This document shows, piece after piece, positions 47,868-61,348 of a stretch of DNA of 64,000 nucleotides. The notes under the pieces were generated by a model, which was not told the DNA's origin, did not search any database, and worked only from the letters and a program-made list of their open reading frames with translations. The stretch covers positions 305,478 through 369,477 of the forward strand of contig MQVO02000028.1 of NCBI GenBank assembly GCA_001986395.2, written 5' to 3'. Source of the DNA: Irpex lacteus. Its lineage: Eukaryota > Basidiomycota > Agaricomycetes > Polyporales > Irpicaceae. Position 1 is the stretch's first letter. The number at the start of each line of letters is the position of its first letter. The translations under genes and the position numbers were made by a program.

Positions 47868-50800
47868 AGTCTAGTCCCGGCGAATCCTCATGGATCGAGA
47901 CGCTGATCTGCGAGTACGGCGGAGGCGTGAGTGTCGAGACGTCGAACGGTTCGGAGTCGTAGGGGTAACCAAGATCTCCAGGTATGGCCATCGAAGAGGT
48001 AGTCATTGCAGATAACGGAGGGTCGTAGGTTTCGAAGCAGGCGAGGACCGTTGCAGCGTCAGGGCTGTCGTCAGGAGCGTCCCCGTTATAAACGACGAAC
48101 ACCCCGACCTCGCCTCCGTCGGCTGTTGGCGCACTCGCACTGTGCCCTACTCCCATGGCAGCCCTCGCATCCATCAGCTGGGTCCACGCATCCTCGATGA
48201 CAGCATCCCCTTCCGTCCCAGCATCTCCATCCTCTCCATCGTCGCTGTCTTCGATGTCTCCATCTCCTTCGTCGCCCTCCGAGTCCCAACCAAAATCCAT
48301 CCGCTCTTCCCAATCATCCGAATCGTCAACGGTCTCCAGGTCGGGCATGCTGTCGATGTCGTCGTTGTCGTCGCAGACATCATCGATCCGGTTGTAACGT
48401 ACAGGGCTAGGGCCACCAGGTGCGTTGTCTTGGTTTGCACTCGCACCGCCGTTGGTTGCCTTGACAGACTCCTCGTAGTCATCGATGCGCCCGAGTAGGT
48501 CATCAAGCGAATCTTGCAAGGCGTTGAGGTAGTCGAGGGGGCTGAGTACAGGCGGACGGTCCTCCAGCGTGGCCGCGACTGTGGGGTCAACACTGCGAGT
48601 GAGGTTGGCGGGTGCCGAGCAACCTCGTCGAGGGGACAACGGGCTCCTCAGGCGCAAGCGTCCACGAGTCTGTGTGTCACCGTCAGTTGCACGACCGATA
48701 TGCTGTCCTGTGTGTTTACTCACAGAACCGTTGACGTCGCCCATCGTTTGGCCGTCAGCGTTGCCCGCATTGTTGATGACGTGGCGCTTTACCGGGGTCG
48801 CAGGTCGAGACGGAGGAGGCGTAGGAAGCTGTACATCGTAGGGCTCGAGTTTGATAGCGGGACGGTGAGGACGAGGTGAACGAGGAGGGGTGCTGGCGAG
48901 CGAGTCGGTGTCAGAGTCAGAGTCGAGGCCCAGCCAACGCGCGAGTTCATTCAGCTCGGCGTCTTTACGGGCGCGCAGGTATTCTGAGTCCGATGGTTGG
49001 TCAGCTCGCCTCGTGGTGATGGCATCGACGGGACGCGTACCTGCAAACACCTCCTCCAGTACTCTCTCTTTCCCTTCTTCCTCTTCCTTCCTTGCTACCA
49101 CTTCAATCCTTCCTTCCCCCTCATCATCCTCCTCCTTCTTAGGCCCTCCGACTGGCGTAAATGCAAGACTTGTGGAATCACTGGAGCGTCCGTGAGTAAT
49201 TGAGAGAGGCGGCTGAAATCCAGGTACGTACACTCGTCCAATGCTCATGAGCATTGTCCAACCTCCCGGGTGCGTTCCTCCAGGTAGTTCGTTCGCCGCG
49301 CTGAGAACGACGAACCGTTCCAGAGCCGGTACCGGTTTAACAAGGTGGCCGCCACTGCGCCCAGGGCTGACCAACGTGAGTGTCCCTTGCAGAGTACGCT
49401 CCCCACTAATGACTTCTAAACCATCAATCCTAGGGAACTGCGCAGGAGGCATCCAGTATGTGGCCGCCGACGGGGTTAACAAGATGTGACCGTGCTCAAG
49501 ATGACTAGCCTGCAGGATCTGCTGATTCTTGGACTCGCGTTGGGCCTCTTCTTGCGTCGTGTACGGGCAAGACATGAAGCAAATCGTTCGCTCGTCCTGA
49601 GCCAGCCCCTCTGGGAGGTCGATCAAGCTGACGTGCGCCATGCGGAGAACATTCAAGATGCGGTAGACACGGCGCACACCGTTGGACGAGATGGCGACGG
49701 GCATGGTTGACTGCTGGGGGTTTGGGAGCTTAGGTTCGGTACAGGCGGGTTCTGCAGAGGTTGTCTGAGATGCTGTCGATGAGTACACAGTTGCGTTCAA
49801 CGCGGCTGTGTGGAGGCTGTCGGAATAGGTAGCGAATACATGACGGTTCGTCCCTTGTTTTATACATCCCACTGATTTGCCTCCGCTACTCTGAACGTTC
49901 ACAGAGTCCTGGACTCTCGATATCTCAAACGCGTCCCGCTGCTGGCGTACGGCTGCCTCGATCATCGTTTCTTGGCCCCTTCGTACTACAAGATCTCCTT
50001 CCGAGGTCATTATCTGGCCCTCGGCAGACCGCTGTAGCCGCCCATTCCTTACTCGCCGGTCGATATCTCTGCAACGCGCAAGCTTATGGCCCGTTTTCCC
50101 ACATCCCCAGCACGTCAACCTTGCTCTGGAACGGCGTGTCATTACTCGATCAAGCAACATTGCGGGGTCACGCTGCGTCTGATGGCTTTGACGAACGTTG
50201 GCGTTATCAGGGCGCCTTTGGTACGTTTTGCCTCCGTTTCCCGCTAATGTCTTGTTTCTAACCTTCTCTATGTCAAATCCTCTAGATGCCGCGTTATCAC
50301 TTCTTACAGGACGGCCATTAGGGTCTACTCGGTGCTGTGTCCGTGATTCAGGCGCAGAGGTTACGCACTTCTCGGTATGCCGCTTCCGGTAGGTCTCAGA
50401 TTGTGTGTGCCCTTCGTCTGGGCTTACGATTGGCTCAGGACTGCTTTTCTGCCTGACGCAGTCGCTGTGGCCTCTTGCGTAAGTGTTATCTTGACTTACG
50501 TGTTCAACGCGGTAGCTTACGGACGCGTTATCTAAGCTTGCGTGTCTGCCCCCTATGTGTCTCTTGAGATTGTCTTGCCGAGCTAGCTCATCCAACGGGA
50601 ACGGCAGGGCTTGGCGCAAAAGGTTACGCACCCCTTCTTCCATTTCGCACTCCTGGTAACGGTGGCCGACACAGGTGCTACACTTAGGGATTCTCGCGAG
50701 GTCTGTGCTTCGGCGCTGTGGGTCCTTAATGGTCTGGGCGCTGATTATTCCGACAAAGGCTGGGTTATCTCGGGCTGCAGCTACGTTCCGGTTCTCAACC

Positions 50801-53800
50801 GCTATCATCTGTCGGCGCACCTGTTGTAGATTAGGTTTTGCCCGCTCTACCTGCCACTCGGAAATCACATTCATCCATTGCCCCAATACCTTGCGATCTT
50901 GCTCGAGCATGTCCCACCGGTGTGAGTTTCGAAGGATCCCCATTCGCTCATCATCACGCCACGTCAGAAAAGCGTTAGTACGACTCATATGCGGTGCCCA
51001 AGCGTTCGCGATGGCTTCCTGTTCGCATCGGTGGAGCTCTGACAAGTACATTTGAGCCCCTTCATACCAGTCTTGAAACGTCAGGCCTCCGCAGTTAAGT
51101 CGGGCGCATGCTAGTTGTTCTAAGTCGTTGGCATCTTGTTCGGTGATGCTTAACTCAATAGTAGATGGTATCGGGGATGGTCGCGAGCGTTGCATGGGCT
51201 GAGCTGGCGGTTGGGCCTTTGCTGCATCCTCAATGCCTTGTTCTTCCTTTGAAATGTCATGGTCAGGTCGTATGTTCACTGCAGGACTTAGAGTGGCGGG
51301 CTTATACTCCTCTTCTCGTAGCGCTGCTGCAAAAACTGTCTCGGACTCAACCTTCTGAGCTGTCGATGGGTGGCTGGGAGCCGTTGAAGCTTCTAGTTCG
51401 GCCACCTCTCGTTCGACAAGTCCCTCCGGGAAGTCCAGGGCCAGCATAAGGGATTCTAATGCCCAGTGACTTTCTGATGTGCTCGTTGTTGTCTCTGCAA
51501 TGCGCCTTTCCGCTTCTCTCACGCTGGTTATCTCAGGCTGACTCTCAGTTTCATCTCGGACTTCTTCAATCTTTGCAGAACCACCAGGTTGATTGTCGGG
51601 CATGGCCAAATAGGCATGAATAACTCGTTGCCGTGTCTTCGCTAAGTAATCTTCACGCATCTCATCTGGCCGCTCACCTTCTGCTACTATCATTTCCCAC
51701 TGATTGTTGAGTTCTCGGTCCTTGAAAACCAAAAATGTCCCTTCGAGTCGCTCGTCGATAGTGATAAAGTTTCCGCGCTGCCAAGGCCGGCCGAGAAGTA
51801 AATCAAACGGTGCATTTTCGCCCACGTACATGTTGGCATAAGTCAAAACGTCTCCGCATCGCAAAGGTACTTCGGCCAAGAATCCGGAGAGAGTTCCTTC
51901 ACCGCCATTGGCATCATTCATTACTACTGACCGTGTGACATCGACTGGTTGCTTAATACAGTTCAGCCAAGTTCGCTTGCTGCAGATGTTTAACATAGAA
52001 CCGGTGTCGATAATAGTTTCGATGGGAATTCCGTGACAGTACATGGTCAATCGGATGAGTTGACTTCGAGTCTTGGGCATGAATGCGGCTACCGTAGCTG
52101 GTCCTTCGCCTTGTGTCCCTTCAGCTGTTACTAACTTTGTGCTGTCCCCTGGCTTGCTCTGCTTAGGCTTAAGAACCTCCTGCATCCTTTGGGTCATTTC
52201 CTTTGAAACCGCCATAAGTTCGCCTACTTGCAGATTGACTGGGGCACTCAGCAGCTTGTCAAGAATAGCAACTGGGTTGACATGGTGCTGAAGCTCGGAC
52301 TGTCTCGGTGTACGTTTCACAGATTCCTCCTGTTGAACTGATGACTTGGGGTCCTTGCTAGATTGGTTCGAATCTGGAAGATCTGATGCTCTAATTCCTG
52401 GCGGCTTTCCTCGAGGTCCTCGAATAACTGGTCTTGTGTCTTCAATGATATCGTTATCATCTTCCGGATTAAACATAGGTACATCCACTTCAACAGGGCC
52501 TTGTGTAGGTCTAGGTCCGATATTCTCCTTGCCTCTAGCTGGACGAGTAGTTGACCTGACTCCAGAATCCTTACGAGGTGGGGGTGCATATCCGCCATCT
52601 GTTCTCCTTCCTGACCGTGTAGCTGGCTGAACTGGATAGGCTAACAGATCCAAATCGTAGGGATCATCCTTGAAGAAATCGTAATCTTGACGCATAGGGT
52701 ATTGAACTGCAAAGACTTCCTCATCTTGATCGTTGGCTTCCTCCTCTTCGACAGTGACTAGGTTGGTGGAGCTGGCTTGAAGACGACGAACAGCGTCAAT
52801 CAGGGGCTCACCCATAAATGCTCGGAAGATTGCGGTACCGTTGCTCATCATCCATTGGTTATTAGCGCCAAGCTTGATGACTCCTTTCTGCGCTAACTCA
52901 CCTATGTCTGGGCATGAACGCATACTATGTCCGGTCTTTCCACATCCGAAGCATGTCATAGACGAAGGTCGAACTGGAGCTTCGGTAGGACTACCCATGT
53001 GCGGCGGAATATCTCTTTCGGGAATAGATCTATCTCTACCACGTGGAGGCGGAGTCTGAGCACGACGCTGTTCATTCGGAGTTGGAACTAAATCCTTGAT
53101 GATTGGATCAATACGGTAGGCTTTGAAGTAAACCTTTGCATACTCAGGATCCTTGAGTGACATACGACCTAACTGTTCAATGAGATCTTCAAACTCATCC
53201 TTGGACGAAGCATTGCTGGCCTTGGACGATGTACTAGATCCAGACTTGGCCTTGGTAGAGCTTGCATCATCTGACTCTGACTCTGAGGAGCTTACTGACC
53301 TGATGCTCTTCGATATCCGAAATCGAGGCTTCTTGGTAATAACATCCTTAGACTTAGAGTGAGACTTCTTGGACTTCTTCTTGGAAGTGACTTTAACTTT
53401 CTCATCCTCGCTTTCACTGTCTGATTCGCTACTCGACGAGTCTGAGTCTTCGCTGTCACTTTCCTCTGAGTCGGATGGAAGTCGGTCGTTGTCAAAGCGG
53501 TCTCTCTTGAGCAAACTCTCTGCTGCCTTGGTAACATCTGGGATCTCGAAGGGTTCATCCAAATTGTGCTGAGGCTTAGAGCTCATAAGGCGGAACTCAA
53601 GTCTATCTCTGAATCTGCGAGGAATGCCTTTCCAGAAATAAATCGCCTGTTCCTCCTTATCGATCTTGCCTTTCTGCCTTAGCCAACCAGCTATACGAAT
53701 GAACTCTCGGTTGTAACGCATCCAAGCAGCTAGGCTTGAGAATGGTTCCTTGGATCGACTGACAAGAACGAAGGCTTCGAGATCACGGACCTTGTAACGA

Positions 53801-54213
53801 CGGGAATCCTTATCGGCTTCATAGAACTTACGCAAATCCTTAGCAAATGCAGTCCAGTCTGGAGTGCCATAGCTTGTAAGACCTTCCATAAACTGACGCA
53901 CTGCCTTGGAACAATACTGCGTGATGTTCTCTACTTTCTCCTTATCGGTGGTGAGATTGTACTTAGCGATCATACGTTCGTAATGACGCAAGAATGTCTC
54001 AACGTCTGCTGACTTGCCTTTAAACTTCTTCGGAGCTCCTTTAGTTCCTAGGAAGGGCATGTCTGCAACGGTGAGAGGTGGTAACGTTGCCATGGTAATA
54101 CGCGTCGGAGTTACTGACGAAGTCGATGACGTAGCGGTAAGCGGCGGCGTAGACGATGGAAACGTGGATACTGACGGTGGTGGGCTTGATGAGTGTGAAC
54201 CGGCACTACTCAT
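47218..54213 (-). CDS. Retrotransposon ORF1: Gag, protease and long extension
   Basis: An open frame of 2331 residues starting MSSAGSHSSSPPPSVS. The N-terminal third looks like an Agaricomycete Ty3 Gag: a helical capsid-like region (about residues 45-230), an acidic/serine-rich stretch, and a CCHC zinc knuckle CFGCGKTGHSMRSC at residues 421-434. An aspartic protease follows, with active-site DTGS (Asp at residue 736). Ordinary elements pass to reverse transcriptase soon after. Here about 1500 further residues follow. They contain a second CCHC knuckle CWGCGKTGHKLARC (1368-1381), with a downstream segment resembling that after the first knuckle. Then come Pro/Ser-rich and strongly acidic regions and a C-terminal region around LSFRERYGQAPPWHFAGIYF. 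I do not recognise the last parts. The frame being open for 7 kb argues for selection or recent insertion. Confidence 0.8.
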   Translation of the reverse strand: MSSAGSHSSSPPPSVSTFPSSTPPLTATSSTSSVTPTRITMATLPPLTVADMPFLGTKGAPKKFKGKSADVETFLRHYERMIAKYNLTTDKEKVENITQYCSKAVRQFMEGLTSYGTPDWTAFAKDLRKFYEADKDSRRYKVRDLEAFVLVSRSKEPFSSLAAWMRYNREFIRIAGWLRQKGKIDKEEQAIYFWKGIPRRFRDRLEFRLMSSKPQHNLDEPFEIPDVTKAAESLLKRDRFDNDRLPSDSEESDSEDSDSSSSESDSESEDEKVKVTSKKKSKKSHSKSKDVITKKPRFRISKSIRSVSSSESESDDASSTKAKSGSSTSSKASNASSKDEFEDLIEQLGRMSLKDPEYAKVYFKAYRIDPIIKDLVPTPNEQRRAQTPPPRGRDRSIPERDIPPHMGSPTEAPVRPSSMTCFGCGKTGHSMRSCPDIGELAQKGVIKLGANNQWMMSNGTAIFRAFMGEPLIDAVRRLQASSTNLVTVEEEEANDQDEEVFAVQYPMRQDYDFFKDDPYDLDLLAYPVQPATRSGRRTDGGYAPPPRKDSGVRSTTRPARGKENIGPRPTQGPVEVDVPMFNPEDDNDIIEDTRPVIRGPRGKPPGIRASDLPDSNQSSKDPKSSVQQEESVKRTPRQSELQHHVNPVAILDKLLSAPVNLQVGELMAVSKEMTQRMQEVLKPKQSKPGDSTKLVTAEGTQGEGPATVAAFMPKTRSQLIRLTMYCHGIPIETIIDTGSMLNICSKRTWLNCIKQPVDVTRSVVMNDANGGEGTLSGFLAEVPLRCGDVLTYANMYVGENAPFDLLLGRPWQRGNFITIDERLEGTFLVFKDRELNNQWEMIVAEGERPDEMREDYLAKTRQRVIHAYLAMPDNQPGGSAKIEEVRDETESQPEITSVREAERRIAETTTSTSESHWALESLMLALDFPEGLVEREVAELEASTAPSHPSTAQKVESETVFAAALREEEYKPATLSPAVNIRPDHDISKEEQGIEDAAKAQPPAQPMQRSRPSPIPSTIELSITEQDANDLEQLACARLNCGGLTFQDWYEGAQMYLSELHRCEQEAIANAWAPHMSRTNAFLTWRDDERMGILRNSHRWDMLEQDRKVLGQWMNVISEWQVERAKPNLQQVRRQMIAVENRNVAAARDNPAFVGIISAQTIKDPQRRSTDLARIPKCSTCVGHRYQECEMEEGVRNLLRQALPFPLDELARQDNLKRHIGGRHASLDNASVSYRVEHVSQDNTYARGHSDCVRQKSSPEPIVSPDEGHTQSETYRKRHTEKCVTSAPESRTQHRVDPNGRPVRSDNAASRGFDIEKVRNKTLAGNGGKTYQRRPDNANVRQSHQTQRDPAMLLDRVMTRRSRARLTCWGCGKTGHKLARCRDIDRRVRNGRLQRSAEGQIMTSEGDLVVRRGQETMIEAAVRQQRDAFEISRVQDSVNVQSSGGKSVGCIKQGTNRHVFATYSDSLHTAALNATVYSSTASQTTSAEPACTEPKLPNPQQSTMPVAISSNGVRRVYRILNVLRMAHVSLIDLPEGLAQDERTICFMSCPYTTQEEAQRESKNQQILQASHLEHGHILLTPSAATYWMPPAQFPRIDGLEVISGERTLQGTLTLVSPGRSGGHLVKPVPALERFVVLSAANELPGGTHPGGWTMLMSIGRVYVPGFQPPLSITHGRSSDSTSLAFTPVGGPKKEEDDEGEGRIEVVARKEEEEGKERVLEEVFAGTRPVDAITTRRADQPSDSEYLRARKDAELNELARWLGLDSDSDTDSLASTPPRSPRPHRPAIKLEPYDVQLPTPPPSRPATPVKRHVINNAGNADGQTMGDVNGSVSKHTGQHIGRATDGDTQTRGRLRLRSPLSPRRGCSAPANLTRSVDPTVAATLEDRPPVLSPLDYLNALQDSLDDLLGRIDDYEESVKATNGGASANQDNAPGGPSPVRYNRIDDVCDDNDDIDSMPDLETVDDSDDWEERMDFGWDSEGDEGDGDIEDSDDGEDGDAGTEGDAVIEDAWTQLMDARAAMGVGHSASAPTADGGEVGVFVVYNGDAPDDSPDAATVLACFETYDPPLSAMTTSSMAIPGDLGYPYDSEPFDVSTLTPPPYSQISVSIHEDSPGLDFVAAPVEEVAAPSSLLGSMALTSQVLLAMGGAKGTSGGPPVMSQVQGGGLPLVLPTPDQALSFRERYGQAPPWHFAGIYFNRRTIVKQTKPLIDRAHEQGLQSFLDKYRSIQPFSRDMEFALATLFFPKHTHDGCPYLDPVEELEVLQARVFFAVTNPFLEQHSISTLDRVLAYRTNAAEHGYIVFLRANGYLGGDWSIPAHGYQPPVARYSMLSC

Positions 54214-54250
54214 ATACTACCTGCTGATTCCCTGATCTAAACCTCCCCCC

Positions 54251-54268
54251 CCCTCGCGGTGGGCTCCA
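54251..54268 (-). promoter_or_regulatory. Candidate tRNA primer-binding site
   Basis: Two bases inside the 5' LTR the minus strand reads TGGAGCCCACCGCGAGGG. The leading TGG fits complementarity to a tRNA CCA end. The primer tRNA would have a U discriminator base; I could not identify it. Confidence 0.55.
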
Positions 54269-54270
54269 GA

Positions 54271-55234
54271 TGTCGAATCAGAAAAAGGGCTGGTGAGTTC
54301 GGGGGCGGAACGACGAGGACGGAGAGCAGAACGAGGGACTAGCTTCAAGCTATCACCTGTACTGGGTTGGGCTAACACACACGCCTGCGTGCAATAAACA
54401 AAAAGGCTCTCCTGATACCGTTCCTTGACTAACCTAACCTTTACTGCTGAGGATCGTTGGACCAGACGTTAGGTCGAACTACCCCAGTCGTTCGTTGGGG
54501 GAGAAGAAGGTACGTTCAGGCAGAGATAGCTGACTGAGATTTACGATTCGGCTTGAAACGATTACCCACAACTGGCTTCAGTGGCTAGCACTAACAGCGA
54601 GTAGTAGTAGTATCCAGATAGCTCGGACGACCTGCGCTTCGACTAACAAGAAATCACGATCCCCTTCACAGCTCGTGTGTGCCTGCTGGATGTGATTCTC
54701 TTGCTCGATTGACAGAACTTGACAGCAGTGACAGTGTAGGCGTTCGGTACCTACCAATGTCCAAAGCTCAAGTATCGACGTGGGAGACTAGCTGAGTAAC
54801 TGACTTCTGACTGACTGCTTGACTGGCTCTGACTGATGACGGTTGAGGTGTAAACTGTAACTTGCTTGTCTCTACTCTGGGGGCACTCTGGCCGCCTTAT
54901 ATACATGTGGGAAGCATTGTTTCTACTAGCACAGCCTTTGCTGTGCGGTTACTTAGCAATCTACATAGCCTCTGAATTTCCTTGACAACCGTTGCTACCC
55001 AAAACATAGCCTCAATTCCTATGACTCATTCCTTGGAAACCGGTTGCTAGGGGACTTGGGGGCTGTGCTGGGCTTACTAAGCTTTGCTACCTGTGCATGA
55101 GACTTGGACTTATCGCTTATGTAACCAACACATTACAGAGTAATGGCGTTACATCTACTAAGCTTTGCTACCTGTGCATGAGACTTGGACTTATCGCTTA
55201 TGTAACCAACACATTACAGAGTAATGGCGTTACA
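54271..55234 (-). repeat. 5' LTR of the retrotransposon with TATA box
   Basis: 964 bp, the upstream LTR for the minus-strand element. The minus-strand sequence TATATAAG at 54896-54903 is the likely promoter TATA box for the element's RNA. The 81-bp tandem duplication (about 55072-55233) lies at the 5' end of U3. Confidence 0.95.
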
Positions 55235-55399
55235 ACGGTTCGTGTGTCGAAGCCATCGTTAACACGGCCCAGGTGCTCTCTTGTGAAATGAGGGAACGGC
55301 GGAGAGCGATGGCTCCAAGGTATCCATTATAGCTTGTTGCGCGTACCTTTTCCCATATGCACATCGCTGTAACAGTCTGATATGATCGATGTTATCTTA

Positions 55400-55662
55400 G
55401 GCCCCGTTCGATGACACCGCTATGGTCCCGTTACGCTACGTTATCGCACCTCATAAGGCTGAAAGTCAGTACCATTCTGTTATACTTTGTTACAGCATTA
55501 TTAGATTTATCCTCTAATTTATTCCGCGAGTCACGTCTCGTTACACTTTATCCGCTTTCATTGGCTTCTTGTCGTGACATAATGTGACCTGTGCTGACCA
55601 ATCATAACACAACGGAAGATAACATAACGTAGCAAGATATAGCGGTGTCGTCGAACGGGGCC
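55400..55662. mobile_element. 263-bp MITE with TTA target duplication (Harbinger/Tourist type)
   Basis: Terminal inverted repeats of 24 bp (55400-55423 and 55639-55662) begin GGCCCCGTTCGA and differ at one position. Flanks are TTA on both sides (55397-55399 and 55663-55665). A 3-bp TTA duplication and TIRs starting GGCC...GTTCG are hallmarks of PIF/Harbinger-related MITEs. Further inverted sequence (ACGCTACGTTAT near the left, ATAACGTAGC near the right) extends the symmetry. No coding capacity. Confidence 0.9.
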
Positions 55663-55665
55663 TTA

Positions 55666-59520
<3,855 letters not shown>

Positions 59521-60012
59521 GATTGGGATTTTTGAATGGGACAAATGCTCTTGTCGTCGCTCAATGGGTGTTAATCGTTGGCGGCAGCAAAGGGAGGTGG
59601 TGGAAGAGGTGCAAGAGAGTGGACACTGGATATCAGTCCGATGAGACACGTCTGCCAGACAAACGCCCACGTGGCACCGACGATTGCCATATCAGGCAGT
59701 CGGCGCGCGTCATCCCCTCTCTTGCCACCCGCATACATCGACTACGCCCGACTCTCCTCGTTACGATGTTCTCCTCAATCTTCCACATATGAGCAAAAGA
59801 AATATGACGCCAGTACGACACGCTGTCGCAGCCAATATCAAACACGCATTTACACAACGACACTCGCCCGACACCACTTCGCCTTCCAAATGTCAGGATT
59901 CTCTCAACTCGGCATGTTATGAGGGCGGGGGAGGTTGGCGTTGCACGTAACGAAGAGAAGGCGAGTGTGGCTATCTTGCAATAGCATATGGCGTCGTGCG
60001 GGTATGAGGTAG
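59521..60012. other. Region between divergent SEC23 and thioesterase-like genes
   Basis: SEC23 starts at 59520 reading left, and the thioesterase-like gene reads right from about 60010. The 490 bp between must hold the SEC23 promoter and probably unresolved 5' exons of the other gene. Antisense open frames here have no domains. Confidence 0.4.
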
Positions 60013-61348
60013 CGTGTATGGGAGATGGGGGCGACGCTGTTGGTCGAGTCGTCGTGGAGGACGGTACGTATGTAAGTTCTCTCGTCGCGTTCGTATCGAT
60101 ACTTATGCAATGTTCGTATAGGCTCTGCTGAACCTTTTTGAGAAGGTCGGTGTAACCGTCACGTTGAACCTGAGCTATCGTGCACCTACTCATACCAATC
60201 AAGTACGTTCGCTGTCCGTATCGTGTTATACACTCGCTCAACCCGCCTTCTAGCTCGTCGTCATCAAGACGTTCGTCGATGCGCAAGCGGGTAGGAAAGT
60301 ACGGGTTTTGGGTCGCATAGAGGACATAGAAGGAAAGGTCCTCGTCGAAGCTCGGTGAGTTTCTATCTTTACACTATTATATCGTCTCTTCCCATCGTCC
60401 CATCCTCGTTATCTCTCTGTCCCTCTTCGTACCACACTATTTTCTCCCATTTTTACGCCGTATATCGTCTTCGTCTCAGTTCCCCTTCTCTATTCTCCCA
60501 TCATTCCCCGTGCGTCGTGCCATTTGCTCGTTCACCTTTGCATCGTCGTACCTTGGGACTCTCGCGCACACTTCTGCCATACAACACCACACGCCACGCC
60601 ACGCCATTGTATATTATCACCCTCTACCTTCTTGCTCTTCCCGTTTCTACTCCGTCTGTCGTGTCCGCCCCTCGATCCCTTTCATTCTCCCATTCCAGCC
60701 TATGTGCTGTCCATTCGCTCGTATTGCCGCACCCTGGAACTCTCCCACACACTGCCGCCACTCCACGCCATCGTATATTATCCCCATCTACCGTTCTCCT
60801 CACTCTGTTCCTCATTACATTCTGCCATTCTCACCTGTTTCCGTCCTCCTTCGCTCGCTATATGCGCCCTCCCCCACTCGTTCGCTTTCTTCCTTTCGTT
60901 CCGTCTGCTTGCGTACTCTTCCGTTGCCATACCCTCGCACCAGCTAACTGCCATCGCATCCCATCTTCTCATCGTCGCGCTCCCATATCCCCATCCCATT
61001 ATCTTATCCTTTTACCCACTCGCCCTCTCGATCGCCCTCGTTCTCGCCTGTCCTCTTACCCACCTTTTTTGCTCGTTCTGCCTCACTCTTTTCCATCTAC
61101 TCGCCCCTTTAGCCTTTCCTTTTACCGAGTAACAGTTGAATTAACACTCCTCTTTCACCAACAGAGTTCTCTTCGTCCAACGCCGCTATGCCAAGATCCT
61201 CATCTTACAACGACTCCACGCCCGTCTCAGACGACCTCTCCCTGTCCCAGTTCGGCTATCGAGGGCTCGCTCGCACCATCGCCTGCGCTCGCGTCTGCTC
61301 CGCTCAAGGTCGAGTAGGCATGCGCGCGTGCGAGCGTATGCGTGGTGA
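60013..61348 (+). CDS. HotDog-fold acyl-CoA thioesterase-like protein (THEM4/PaaI type), 5' end unresolved
   Basis: Exons readable in phase: about 60013-60063 (ending MGATLLVESSWRT), 60122-60202 (ALLNLFEKVGVTVTLNLSYR, APTHTNQ), 60254-60354 (LVVIKTFVDAQAGRK, then RIEDIEGKVLVEA) and 61165-61348 (VLFVQRRYAKIL then an Arg-rich tail to TGA 61346-61348). The order ATLLxE - GVTxxLNxxYRAP - GRKxxVxGxIED - VLVEAxxLFVQ is that of HotDog thioesterases that hydrolyse acyl-CoA. The usual HGG motif before ATLL is not clear, and the frame just upstream of 60013 meets a stop, so the first exons are unresolved or the gene is damaged. The catalytic acidic position reads VES where DE is common. The intron 60355-61164 is exceptionally long. 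Substrate and location unknown. Confidence 0.55.
60355..61164 (+). other. 810-bp pyrimidine-rich intron with internal repeats
   Basis: This intron has good borders (GTGAGT, ACCAACAG) and joins two HotDog exons in phase, but is more than ten times longer than other introns in the window. The + strand is almost purine-free in places. Two imperfect copies of a segment about 190 bp apart (near 60525-60640 and 60712-60815) share GGAACTCTC/GGGACTCTC, CCACGCCAT and GTATATTATC. The lack of A explains a 320-codon open frame across it, which is not a gene. Confidence 0.7.

Larger units (their letters stand above)
41831..55234 (-). mobile_element. Full-length 13.4-kb Ty3/gypsy-type LTR retrotransposon
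   Basis: Two 964-bp LTRs (41831-42794 and 54271-55234) flank 11,476 bp of internal sequence read on the minus strand. LTR ends are TG...CA. A 4-bp target duplication ACGG flanks it (41827-41830 and 55235-55238); it would be 5 bp (ACGGT) if the first LTR base is shared. I found no difference between the LTRs by eye, so insertion is recent. The minus-strand order is 5' LTR, candidate primer-binding site, Gag and protease, a long extension, then RT, RNase H, integrase, 3' LTR. Reverse transcriptase before integrase makes it Ty3/gypsy-type, and the end of Pol has a GPY/F-like segment but no visible chromodomain. Ty3 elements are usually 5-8 kb; the excess is in ORF1. Both large frames are open, so it may be autonomous. 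Confidence 0.95.

Noticed and set aside
59633..60286. 217-codon minus-strand open frame between SEC23 and the thioesterase-like gene
   Set aside because: It runs antisense to exons that clearly match the HotDog family on the plus strand and shows no domain of its own.
60355..61317. 320-codon plus-strand open frame
   Set aside because: It covers the pyrimidine-rich intron of the thioesterase-like gene; lack of A removes stop codons, and the translation is low-complexity Ser/Pro/Leu.
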